Below are positions 57,868-64,000 of a stretch of 64,000 bases of DNA, one piece after another. The notes beneath the pieces are model-generated. The model saw only the letters and a list, made by a program, of their open reading frames with translations. It was not told the DNA's origin and ran no database searches. The position numbers and the translations under genes were made by a program. Numbering within the stretch: position 1 is the stretch's first letter; each line of letters opens with the position of its first letter. This stretch comes from JAAYJR01 sp964563975 (lineage in GTDB: Bacteria > Bacteroidota > Bacteroidia > Bacteroidales > Prolixibacteraceae). The stretch covers positions 17,744 to 81,743 of the forward strand of contig CAZLZJ010000005.1 in assembly GCA_964563975.1 (NCBI GenBank). Reading direction: 5' to 3'.

Positions 57868-57895
57868 AAAAAAGCCCCTATGCCGGGGCTTTTTT
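57868..57895 (-). terminator. Intrinsic terminator downstream of ssb
   Basis: An 11-bp stem (AAAAAAGCCCC 57868-57878 with GGGGCTTTTTT 57885-57895) with a 6-nt loop; on the minus strand it ends in a T run. It touches the ssb stop codon and would end ssb transcription before gldD. It is symmetrical and could work in both directions. Confidence 0.85.
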
Positions 57896-58338
57896 CAGAA
57901 GGGAAGATCATCGTCATCCTGGTTTTCTGAGTCAAATTTTTCAGTATCGGAAAGGATATCAGGTTCCTGCCGGTTTGTGCCCGGCGAAGTTTCAGTTTTT
58001 TCATTATCGAATCGACTGCCAAGCATTTGCATTACATCAGCCACTATTTCGGTGATGTATCTTTTATTTCCGTCTTTATCGTCATAAGAACGGGTTTTGA
58101 TTTTACCTTCAATATACAGCTGCCTGCCTTTTTTAACATATTTTTCGGCTATTTCGGCAAGCCCTCTCCATAAAACTATGTTATGCCATTCGGTAGAGGT
58201 TACCTTTTCTCCGTTTTTTGCAGTATATGATTCTGAGGTTGCCAGCGAGAAATTTGCAACTGCCACACCTGAATCAAGGTGTCTGATTTCGGGATCTCTT
58301 CCCACATTTCCAACTAAAATTACTTTGTTAATAGACAT
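57895..58338 (-). CDS. ssb: Single-stranded DNA-binding protein
   Basis: 147 residues. The OB-fold core is MSINKVILVGNVGRDPEIRH, VANFSLATSESY, TEWHNIVLWRGLAEIAEKYV and GRQLYIEGKIKTRSYDDKDG. A disordered linker ends in the acidic tip DDDLPF that recruits repair and replication partners. Its stop codon overlaps the terminator stem. It diverges from the HU gene. Confidence 0.97.
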   Translation of the reverse strand: MSINKVILVGNVGRDPEIRHLDSGVAVANFSLATSESYTAKNGEKVTSTEWHNIVLWRGLAEIAEKYVKKGRQLYIEGKIKTRSYDDKDGNKRYITEIVADVMQMLGSRFDNEKTETSPGTNRQEPDILSDTEKFDSENQDDDDLPF

Positions 58339-58498
58339 ATTTTTTTATTTTAAGGTTAACGATTTAAAAATACGATTTTTAAATCATATCCGGGTAGCTT
58401 ATCTTACAAAAATGATCAATAAAATTAATTTATTAAATATCTTAAATTAATTTATTAAATAATTTATTTAAAATGCTTTCCGATATTCAAAATATTTA

Positions 58499-58506
58499 TA
58501 TTTTTG
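58499..58506 (+). promoter_or_regulatory. -7 element (TATTTTTG) for the HU gene
   Basis: Exact TAnnTTTG, 49 nt before the HU ATG. The -33 region has only CTTTC near 58476-58480, a weak match. Confidence 0.5.
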
Positions 58507-58555
58507 CACACCATTCTAATTGATTAATTTATTGAAAACTAAATAATTTAAAGAC

Positions 58556-58840
58556 ATGACAAAGGCAGATATTGTAAATGAAATTTCAAAGAACACAGGA
58601 ATTGAAAAGGTAACTGTTCAAAAAACGGTTGAAGCTTTTATGAGTACAGTTAAAGAATCTCTGGGGAATGGCGATAATGTTTATCTTCGGGGGTTTGGAA
58701 GTTTTGTTGTAAAAAGGAGAGCTGAAAAGACAGCACGCAATATTTCCAAGAACACTACCATTATAATACCGGCACATTATATTCCTTCATTCAAACCTGC
58801 AAAAACATTTGTATCGGTAGTGAAAAACAATGTAAAGTAA
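58556..58840 (+). CDS. HU-family DNA-binding protein
   Basis: 94 residues. MTKADIVNEISKNTGIEKVTVQ, VEAFMSTVKESLGNGDNVYLRGFGSFVVKRRAEKTARN (residues 26-63) and IPAHYIPSFKPAKTF form the HU/IHF fold. The arm has NISKNTTIIIPAHY where the classical HU at 63407 has NPQTGKEIQIPA. It bends DNA as a nucleoid protein. A 30-codon basic-protein gene follows 5 nt downstream. Confidence 0.95.
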   Translation: MTKADIVNEISKNTGIEKVTVQKTVEAFMSTVKESLGNGDNVYLRGFGSFVVKRRAEKTARNISKNTTIIIPAHYIPSFKPAKTFVSVVKNNVK

Positions 58841-58845
58841 GTGAT

Positions 58846-58938
58846 ATGCCAAGCGGGAAAAAAAGGAAAAGACATAAAATGGCCACACATAAGCGTAAAA
58901 AAAGATTACGCAAGAACAGGCATAAAAAGAGAAAATAA
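58846..58938 (+). CDS. 30-residue highly basic protein, AURKAIP1/COX24 (mS38/bS22)-like
   Basis: ATG 58846 to TAA gives 30 residues reading MPSGKKRKRHKMATHKRKKR then LRKNRHKKRK; 20 of 30 are Lys, Arg or His. It is too short for most gene finders. The composition and KRKKRLRKNRHKK pattern resemble the small-subunit ribosomal proteins mS38 (mitochondria) and bS22 (mycobacteria), and such 30-residue proteins are annotated in Bacteroidota. A ribosomal role is therefore likely but inferred. It begins 5 nt after the HU stop. Confidence 0.7.
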   Translation: MPSGKKRKRHKMATHKRKKRLRKNRHKKRK

Positions 58939-58957
58939 ATTTTTAAAAAGATAGTGA

Positions 58958-59006
58958 AACATATTAAACCTAAGGCAAGACTATTTTGCTTTAGGTTTAA
59001 TATGTT
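58958..59006 (+). promoter_or_regulatory. 21-bp hairpin upstream of the RNase E/G gene
   Basis: AACATATTAAACCTAAGGCAA (58958-58978) pairs with TTGCTTTAGGTTTAATATGTT (58986-59006) with a single G-U wobble and a 7-nt loop. It is followed by TTTTAG rather than a clear U tract, 36 nt before the GTG start of the ribonuclease gene. It could end the HU-basic-protein transcript or be a target for autoregulation by the ribonuclease. Confidence 0.6.
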
Positions 59007-59042
59007 ATGGTTTTAGTTAATAATAGAATTAATATTTAGGTT

Positions 59043-60593
59043 GTGAGTAGTGATTTAATTATTGATGTCACTCCTTCCGAAATAGTCATTGCATTACAGG
59101 AAAATAAAAAGCTTGTTGAGTTAACCAGGGAAAAAAACGGGGCAAAATTTGCAGTAGGGGATATTTATCTGGGAAAAGTAAAAAAAATTATGCCCAGCCT
59201 TAACGCAGCCTTTATTGATGTCGGCTACGAAAAAGATGCATTTTTGCATTACCTTGATATGGGTCCGCAGTTTTCAACCCTGAATAAATTTTTGCGTGTT
59301 GTTTCTTCAAGGAAAAGTAAAATTCCATCCTTTTCAAGGTTCAATTCAGAACCTGACATAAAAAAAGATGGCCGGGTAATTGATGTTCTGAAGGCAGGTC
59401 AGAGTATATTGGTACAGGTTGCAAAAGAACCCATCTCTACGAAAGGGCCAAGATTGACATCAGAGATATCTATTGCCGGGAGGTATATAGTATTGATCCC
59501 ATTCAGTGATAAGGTGTCGGTATCACAAAAGATTAAGTCGAATGAGGAGAAAAATCGTCTTAAAAAACTTATTCAAAGTATTAAGCCTCATAATTACGGA
59601 GTTATTGTCAGAACAGCCGGTGAAGGAAAAAAGGTTGCCGATCTCGATAAAGAATTAAGGCGTTTGGTTGATAAGTGGGAAACAACCTTTCATAAGCTGA
59701 AACGAGCATCGTCACCTTCATTAATAATAGGGGAAATTGACAGAACGACGGCTTTGTTGAGAGATATCTATACTTCCAATTTTAATAGTATAATTGTAAA
59801 TGATGTATCGGTTTGTAATGAAATTGCCGAGTATATAGAAAGTATAGAAGCTGCAAATAAAAGGACTGTAAAGCTTTATAAAGGGCATAGGCCGATTTTT
59901 GAGCATTATGGTATTGAAAAGCAGATAAAAGCTTCGTTCGGCAAGACAGTGTCATTTAAGAATGGTGCTTATCTTATTGTTGAGCATACTGAAGCTTTTC
60001 ATGTTATTGATGTTAACAGCGGGAATAGGGTAAAAACAGGGGTTGATCAGGAGACAAATGCCTTAGAGGTGAATCTTGCAGCCTGTGAGGAGATAGCCAG
60101 GCAACTGAGGCTTAGAGATATGGGCGGTATTATTGTGATAGACTTCATTGATATGCATAGCCAAAACAATAGGTTAAAGGTTTATGAATATATGAAAGAG
60201 GTTATGGCAAATGACAGGACTAAGCATAATATTTTGCCTTTAAGTAAATTTTGCCTAATGCAGATAACCAGGCAGCGAGTGAGGCCGGAAGAGATAATAG
60301 AAACTGCCGAAACTTGCCCTGCATGCAAAGGGCTTGGTAAAATTATGCCCACTGTGCTTTTTGTTGATGAACTTGAGAAAAAAGTCCACTATATTTTAAA
60401 AGATCTTAATAAAAAGCGTATAAATATAGTGGTTCATCCATATATTCATGCATATCTGACTAAAGGAGTGAGAAGCCCCAGAATAAGATGGATATATAAA
60501 TATTTGAAATGGATAAAAGTAGATTCCAATAGCTCCTTTACTTTTCTTGAATATCATCTTTATGATGAAAATATGGAGGAGATAATTCTGTAG
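59043..60593 (+). CDS. rng: RNase E/G-family endoribonuclease
   Basis: 516 residues from a GTG (MSSDLIIDVTPSEIVIAL), close to RNase G in length and without a long E-type tail. An S1 domain (about 38-130) precedes the catalytic domain, with Mg-ligand Asp323 (HVIDVNSGNR) and Asp367 (GGIIVIDFID). The zinc-link is C425-P-A-C428. It cleaves single-stranded AU-rich RNA and helps mature 16S rRNA and decay mRNA. A long hairpin lies in its 5' leader. Gene adjacency to HU and ssb is conserved in Bacteroidota. Confidence 0.93.
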   Translation: MSSDLIIDVTPSEIVIALQENKKLVELTREKNGAKFAVGDIYLGKVKKIMPSLNAAFIDVGYEKDAFLHYLDMGPQFSTLNKFLRVVSSRKSKIPSFSRFNSEPDIKKDGRVIDVLKAGQSILVQVAKEPISTKGPRLTSEISIAGRYIVLIPFSDKVSVSQKIKSNEEKNRLKKLIQSIKPHNYGVIVRTAGEGKKVADLDKELRRLVDKWETTFHKLKRASSPSLIIGEIDRTTALLRDIYTSNFNSIIVNDVSVCNEIAEYIESIEAANKRTVKLYKGHRPIFEHYGIEKQIKASFGKTVSFKNGAYLIVEHTEAFHVIDVNSGNRVKTGVDQETNALEVNLAACEEIARQLRLRDMGGIIVIDFIDMHSQNNRLKVYEYMKEVMANDRTKHNILPLSKFCLMQITRQRVRPEEIIETAETCPACKGLGKIMPTVLFVDELEKKVHYILKDLNKKRINIVVHPYIHAYLTKGVRSPRIRWIYKYLKWIKVDSNSSFTFLEYHLYDENMEEIIL

Positions 60594-60624
60594 TTAAACA
60601 TTATAAAAATATCTATGTTATATT

Positions 60625-60640
60625 CAAATATATATATTTG
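60625..60640. promoter_or_regulatory. Perfect 16-bp palindrome containing the dsbD -7 element
   Basis: CAAATATATATATTTG (60625-60640) is its own reverse complement. Its right half, TATATTTG (60633-60640), is an exact TAnnTTTG 46 nt before dsbD; its left half is the same element facing the other way. It may be a promoter with an overlapping operator. Confidence 0.45.
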
Positions 60641-60686
60641 CATATACATTTAAATTATTGATATAGCTTTTTGATATTTTTTAATT

Positions 60687-62597
60687 ATGAAGAATACGGT
60701 TTTAATATCTCTTTTTTCACTAATACCTTTTTTTGTTGATGCACAGATCATTGAACCTATAAAGTGGTCTTTTGATTTTAATCAGGAGGGTAATGAAGCT
60801 GAGCTGGTTTTTACTGCAAATATCGATGATGGCTGGCATTTATATGATACACAGCTTCCTGAAGGGGGACCTTTACCTACCCGGGTTGTCTATTCCGACT
60901 CTTCACTGTTTGAGTTTATCTCTCCGTTGGAAAAGTATCCGGAGCCTGTAGAAAAGTTTGATGTGACATTTCAGATGGACTTACGCTATTTTGTCGGCCG
61001 GGCTGTATTAACTCAAAAGATAAGGTTAAAATCTGCCGGTCCGGTTGAGCTGAGTGGATATATAGTATTTATGGGTTGTGATGATGAGGTGTGCCTGCCT
61101 CCAAATGAGGTTGAGTTTTCTTTTAATCTTGGAGGAGATAAGGTTGCTGATGCTCCTGTGGCTTCAGGAACAGCCGGCCGTTCAGTTTGGATGTTTTTTT
61201 TAATAGCTGCTTTAGCCGGGTTGGCTGCCGTCTTAACGCCATGTGTCTTTCCAATGATCCCAATGACTGTCTCTTTTTTTATGCGAGATAGTAAAAACCG
61301 GGGTACTGCAATTCGAAACGGGTTATTTTTTGGATTATCAATAGTTTTTATTTATACTTTACTTGGGGGGTTCTTTTCTTTTGGCGTATTTGGTCCAAAT
61401 GCCGGTAACTTTTTGAGTACCCACTGGATTCCCAATCTGCTGTTTTTTATTCTTTTTTTGATTTTTGCCATCTCTTTTTTTGGAGCTTTTGAGATCATTT
61501 TGCCTGGCAGCCTTGTTAACAAGACTGATGCACAGGCTGATAAAGGCGGGCTTGCAGGAGCTTTTTTTATGGCATTAACAACTGTTATTGTCTCATTTTC
61601 CTGCACCGGACCTTTTATTGGGGCATTGATCATTGAGGCTGTACAAGGTGGCGGATTAAGACCTTTGGCAGGGATGTTTTTTTTCGGACTTGCATTTGCT
61701 GCCCCATTTACTCTTCTGGCCATTTTTCCTTCTGCATTGAAAAAGCTTCCTAAATCGGGCGGATGGCTTAACTCTGTTAAGGTTGTTTTTGCATTTATCC
61801 TTTTGGCATTCGGGCTTAAATTTTTAAGTAACATTGATCAGGTCTACGGATTACAGATTATCAGTCGTGAAATATACCTGGCTGCCTGGATAGTGATTTT
61901 TTCTTTAACAGGTTTATATTTCCTTGGTAAAATAAGATTTCATAATGATGATGAAGTATCCTCTGTCGGAACAGGCAGGATTTTTTTGGCTATTGCTACT
62001 TTTACTTTTGTGCTTTATCTTTTTACCGGTTTATCAGGGGCACCGCTTAGCTCAATTTCCGCCTTGCTGCCACCGGCATCTCCGGGGCAGGTATTAGCGG
62101 GGGCACAGAGCACTTCATCACCGGTTGTCAATCCTGTTAATGAGCTCTGTTCTCCTCCTGAATATGCTGATAAGCTTCATTTGCCTCATGGATTGACAGG
62201 TTACTTTGATTTTAAACAAGGTATGAACTGTGCAGAGAAATTAAATAAACCTGCATTTATTGTTTTTAAAGGACATGCATGTGCAAATTGTAAAAAAATG
62301 GAGAATACCGTTTGGGCTGATCCTGAAGTTTTGAAATTACTCTCTGAGGAATATGTGATTATTGCATTGTATACCGATGATCGGACAACATTGCCGCAGG
62401 AGCAGTGGATTACATCAAAGATTGACGGTAAGGTTAAAAAGACAATGGGAAAAAAGAATCTTGATCTTCTCATAAGTGAATATCGCACAAACAGTATTCC
62501 TTTTCATGTAATAATTGAACCGGGAGGAGAGGATCATAAGTTAGGCGTGACTTTTGACCGTGACCGGTTTTTTTCTTTTCTGAAAAAAGGGCTCTGA
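60687..62597 (+). CDS. dsbD: Thiol:disulfide interchange protein DsbD
   Basis: 636 residues. Signal peptide MKNTVLISLFSLIPFFVDAQ; N-terminal DsbD-alpha domain with the redox pair Cys131/Cys136 (GCDDEVCLPP); an eight-helix membrane core (about 166-450) with Cys186 (TPCVFPM) and Cys306 (SFSCTGP); and a C-terminal thioredoxin domain with Cys532/Cys535 (GHACANCKKM). It moves electrons from cytoplasmic thioredoxin to periplasmic partners. All three Cys pairs are intact. Confidence 0.95.
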   Translation: MKNTVLISLFSLIPFFVDAQIIEPIKWSFDFNQEGNEAELVFTANIDDGWHLYDTQLPEGGPLPTRVVYSDSSLFEFISPLEKYPEPVEKFDVTFQMDLRYFVGRAVLTQKIRLKSAGPVELSGYIVFMGCDDEVCLPPNEVEFSFNLGGDKVADAPVASGTAGRSVWMFFLIAALAGLAAVLTPCVFPMIPMTVSFFMRDSKNRGTAIRNGLFFGLSIVFIYTLLGGFFSFGVFGPNAGNFLSTHWIPNLLFFILFLIFAISFFGAFEIILPGSLVNKTDAQADKGGLAGAFFMALTTVIVSFSCTGPFIGALIIEAVQGGGLRPLAGMFFFGLAFAAPFTLLAIFPSALKKLPKSGGWLNSVKVVFAFILLAFGLKFLSNIDQVYGLQIISREIYLAAWIVIFSLTGLYFLGKIRFHNDDEVSSVGTGRIFLAIATFTFVLYLFTGLSGAPLSSISALLPPASPGQVLAGAQSTSSPVVNPVNELCSPPEYADKLHLPHGLTGYFDFKQGMNCAEKLNKPAFIVFKGHACANCKKMENTVWADPEVLKLLSEEYVIIALYTDDRTTLPQEQWITSKIDGKVKKTMGKKNLDLLISEYRTNSIPFHVIIEPGGEDHKLGVTFDRDRFFSFLKKGL

Positions 62598-62664
62598 ACA
62601 TTTCCTGCCATCGCTGTGTTAATTGTATTACTACGGCCGGTAAGAAATTTTAATATTTTTTTGC

Positions 62665-62689
62665 TATACCCGCCGGTTAATTGGGTATA
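62665..62689 (+). promoter_or_regulatory. Small hairpin between dsbD and the isochorismatase-like gene
   Basis: TATACCC (62665-62671) pairs with GGGTATA (62683-62689) over an 11-nt loop; 24 nt later the next gene starts. No T tract follows, so a terminator is doubtful. Confidence 0.3.
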
Positions 62690-62713
62690 TTTAAGAAATA
62701 AAAATTAGTAACA

Positions 62714-63355
62714 ATGGATTTATCACAGTGGTTATTCTGGAATGTTGATACTCAGATAGATTTTATATATCCGCGAGGTAAGCTTTATGTGAAGGATGCT
62801 GAGAAGCTTCGGCCTCAATGGGAAAGATTAACCCTCCTTGCAAAAGAGAAATCTATAAGAGTGGTAAACAGTGCTGACTTTCATTATGCAAATTCGGCTG
62901 AACTTGATTCATCTCCCGATTTTATCAAAACATTTCCGGAGCATTGTATGGCAGGGAGCAGAGGGGCTGATTTTATAAAAGAGACTGATCCGGAGGAACC
63001 TGTTATATTTGATTGGGACAAGGAATATCTGATAACATCTGATCTTTTTGACAGCGTTAAATATCGGAATTATATTATTCGTAAAGATGCATTTGATGTT
63101 TTTACAGGAAGCCCTTATACTGAGATTGTTTTAAGCCGGCTGAAGCCTGAAACTGTTGTTGTTTATGGTGTTACAACCAATATTTGTGTTGATTTTGCAG
63201 TTAAAGGACTTAAAAAAAGAGAAAAAGATGTATATGTTGTGGAAGATGCAATAAAAGAACTGCCGGGAATTCCTCTTCCTTTTGATGATTGGAAGGAGAG
63301 GGGAGTGAAATTTATCACTCTTGCCGGACTTGAAAATTTGATAAAACAGCCATAA
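62714..63355 (+). CDS. Isochorismatase-family (nicotinamidase-like) cysteine hydrolase
   Basis: 213 residues. Catalytic-type residues: Asp12/Asp16 in WNVDTQIDF and Cys158 in VYGVTTNICVDFAVKGL, with a Lys in YIIRKDAFDVF completing the D-K-C triad. SADFHY aligns with the metal-binding DxH of nicotinamidases. It would cleave an amide or vinyl-ether substrate; nicotinamide deamidation is plausible but unproven. It converges on the HU gene with a shared terminator. Confidence 0.85.
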   Translation: MDLSQWLFWNVDTQIDFIYPRGKLYVKDAEKLRPQWERLTLLAKEKSIRVVNSADFHYANSAELDSSPDFIKTFPEHCMAGSRGADFIKETDPEEPVIFDWDKEYLITSDLFDSVKYRNYIIRKDAFDVFTGSPYTEIVLSRLKPETVVVYGVTTNICVDFAVKGLKKREKDVYVVEDAIKELPGIPLPFDDWKERGVKFITLAGLENLIKQP

Positions 63356-63392
63356 AAAAACCTGTCCTAATCATTTTCGGGCAGGCTTTTTT
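63354..63392. terminator. Bidirectional intrinsic terminator
   Basis: A7 - CCTGTCC (63361-63367) - 11-nt loop - GGGCAGG (63379-63385) - C - T6. One G-U pair. It sits between two convergent genes and has T tracts on both strands, so it should stop transcription both ways. Confidence 0.85.
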
Positions 63393-63406
63393 ATTTAGTT
63401 TTTAAT

Positions 63407-63679
63407 TCAGGAGACAGCATCTGCCAAATCAGCGCCGGCTTTGAATTTAACAACTTTTTTAGCAGGGATCTGGATTTCTTTACCTGTTTGGGGATTTCTG
63501 CCAGTACGTGAACCGCGTTCAGTTACTGAGAATGTCCCAAAGCCAATAAGCGCTACTCTATCACCATTTTTCAGTGCATTAGTGGTTGCTTCCATAAAAG
63601 CATCGAGTGCTTTTTTTGCTTCTACCTTTTTCAGGCCTGATTCTGCGGCCATTGCATCAATTAATTGTGCTTTGTTCAT
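63407..63679 (-). CDS. hup: HU-family DNA-binding protein (classical HU)
   Basis: 90 residues, the textbook HU: MNKAQLIDAMAAESGLKKVE, ALIGFGTFSVTERGSRTGRNPQTGKEIQIPA and the C-terminal VVKFKAGADLADAV. The DNA-intercalating Pro in the NPQTGKEI arm is present. It is the second HU paralogue within 5 kb and closer to the general bacterial HU than the one at 58556. It reads toward the isochorismatase gene. Confidence 0.96.
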   Translation of the reverse strand: MNKAQLIDAMAAESGLKKVEAKKALDAFMEATTNALKNGDRVALIGFGTFSVTERGSRTGRNPQTGKEIQIPAKKVVKFKAGADLADAVS

Positions 63680-63929
63680 AAGTGGAATTTTTAAAAGTTA
63701 AAAATAAAATATTAATAATCAATTGATTAATTAAAATTATTGTTGTTTTATGACTTAGTGTCATCAATTTGTAATATTCTCGGCTACCTGGTAATCCCGG
63801 TATTTTTGAGAATTGTTACAGATTTATGCTAAATTCAGAAATAACTTTTAAATAAACAACTTAGTAAGCCTTTTTTTTAGCAAATTCAATAAATTTTCAG
63901 TAACCTTTTAAAGAAATGAAAAAAAATTC
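63680..63929. other. AT-rich divergent intergenic region
   Basis: 250 nt between the HU gene (-) and the tRNA promoter (+). I see two small inverted repeats: ATGAC-TTAGT-GTCAT near 63751-63765, and TACC...GGTA inside CTCGG...TTGAG near 63779-63810. No ORF and no minus-strand TAnnTTTG were found. Confidence 0.3.
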
Positions 63930-63937
63930 TACTTTTG
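63930..63937 (+). promoter_or_regulatory. -7 element (TACTTTTG) for the tRNA-Ser gene
   Basis: Exact TAnnTTTG ending 8 nt before the first base of the tRNA, the expected distance for a stable-RNA promoter. Confidence 0.6.
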
Positions 63938-63945
63938 TGGCGCCG

Positions 63946-64000
63946 GGAGAGATGGCAGAGTGGTCGATTGCGGCGGTCTTGAAAACCGTTGAACCGCGAG
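63946..64000 (+). tRNA. tRNA-Ser (anticodon TGA), 3' end outside window
   Basis: GGAGAGATGGCAGAGTGGTC gives the acceptor 5' strand and D-arm. CTTGAAA is a seven-base anticodon loop with TGA at its centre, flanked by GCGGT/ACCGT. GAACCGCGAG begins the long variable arm expected of a class II serine tRNA. The T-arm and 3' acceptor strand lie beyond the window. Confidence 0.88.

Noticed and set aside
61352..61834. Minus-strand 160-aa ORF opposite the dsbD membrane core
   Set aside because: Shadow of the hydrophobic coding strand; no family match.
62665..62689. Intrinsic terminator after dsbD
   Set aside because: The 7-bp hairpin lacks a T tract on the plus strand; kept only as a low-confidence hairpin.
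1..64000. CRISPR arrays, phage genes, complete insertion sequences, toxin-antitoxin or other defence systems
   Set aside because: I looked for direct repeats with spacers, transposase/integrase motifs and nuclease pairs and found none; the window is housekeeping and envelope genes.

Overview
The window reads as a draft-assembly contig from a member of the Bacteroidota, most likely a Bacteroidales/Marinilabiliales-type anaerobe. The grounds are: a low-GC genome with almost no Shine-Dalgarno sequences; many matches to the Bacteroidota promoter -7 element TAnnTTTG; a complete moxR-DUF58-batABCDE aerotolerance operon; GldD; a PorE-like OmpA/TPR/PD40 protein; zinc-free (C-minus) S14, S4 and L36; and a two-subunit indolepyruvate oxidoreductase. 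Two runs of exactly 100 N mark scaffold joins.

Layout. (1) 1-16780, all +: one uninterrupted str-S10-spc-alpha cluster, from a 5'-truncated rpsG through fusA and rpsJ to secY, infA, rpmJ, rpsM, rpsK, rpsD, rpoA and rplQ. There is no map or adk between secY and infA. A Tat-lipoprotein sugar isomerase/epimerase-like gene follows 7 nt after rplQ. (2) 17.8-24.3 kb: a SirB1-like protein and a nucleoside phosphorylase (-); a repeat protein ending in a degenerate GH16-like lectin fold (+); two envelope proteins (-). (3) 24.3-31.0 kb, all -: a patatin/beta-barrel protein, YitT, TonB-ExbD-ExbB, and an exported class I amidotransferase. (4) 31.1-37.6 kb, mostly +: an SPFH protein, a hotdog thioesterase, a PorE-like protein, YjbQ and IorAB. 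(5) 37.7-42.8 kb: a Tat epimerase-like protein (-), fucI and a DPP-IV-type peptidase (+). (6) 42.8-51.5 kb, all -: the Bat operon. (7) 51.8-58.3 kb: Hsp20, TruA, an alpha/beta hydrolase, pgl-zwf, a PPTase, GldD and SSB. (8) 58.5-64 kb: HU, a 30-residue basic protein, an RNase E/G-family enzyme, DsbD, an isochorismatase-like hydrolase, a second HU, and the 5' part of a tRNA-Ser(UGA).

The content is mainly housekeeping and envelope biology: translation; proton-motive-force transduction (ExbBD-TonB); the Bat VWA membrane complex with its MoxR chaperone; the oxidative pentose-phosphate entry (zwf-pgl); fucose metabolism; and thiol redox (DsbD). I see no CRISPR array, phage, complete transposon or recognised defence system. 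The least-explained items are the repeat/GH16-like protein (19806-21638), a 19-codon ORF coupled to rplX by an ATGA overlap, a 21-bp hairpin before the RNase E/G gene, a 133-bp terminal-inverted-repeat element downstream of hsp20, and a near-perfect Shine-Dalgarno in front of hsp20 in a lineage that rarely uses one.
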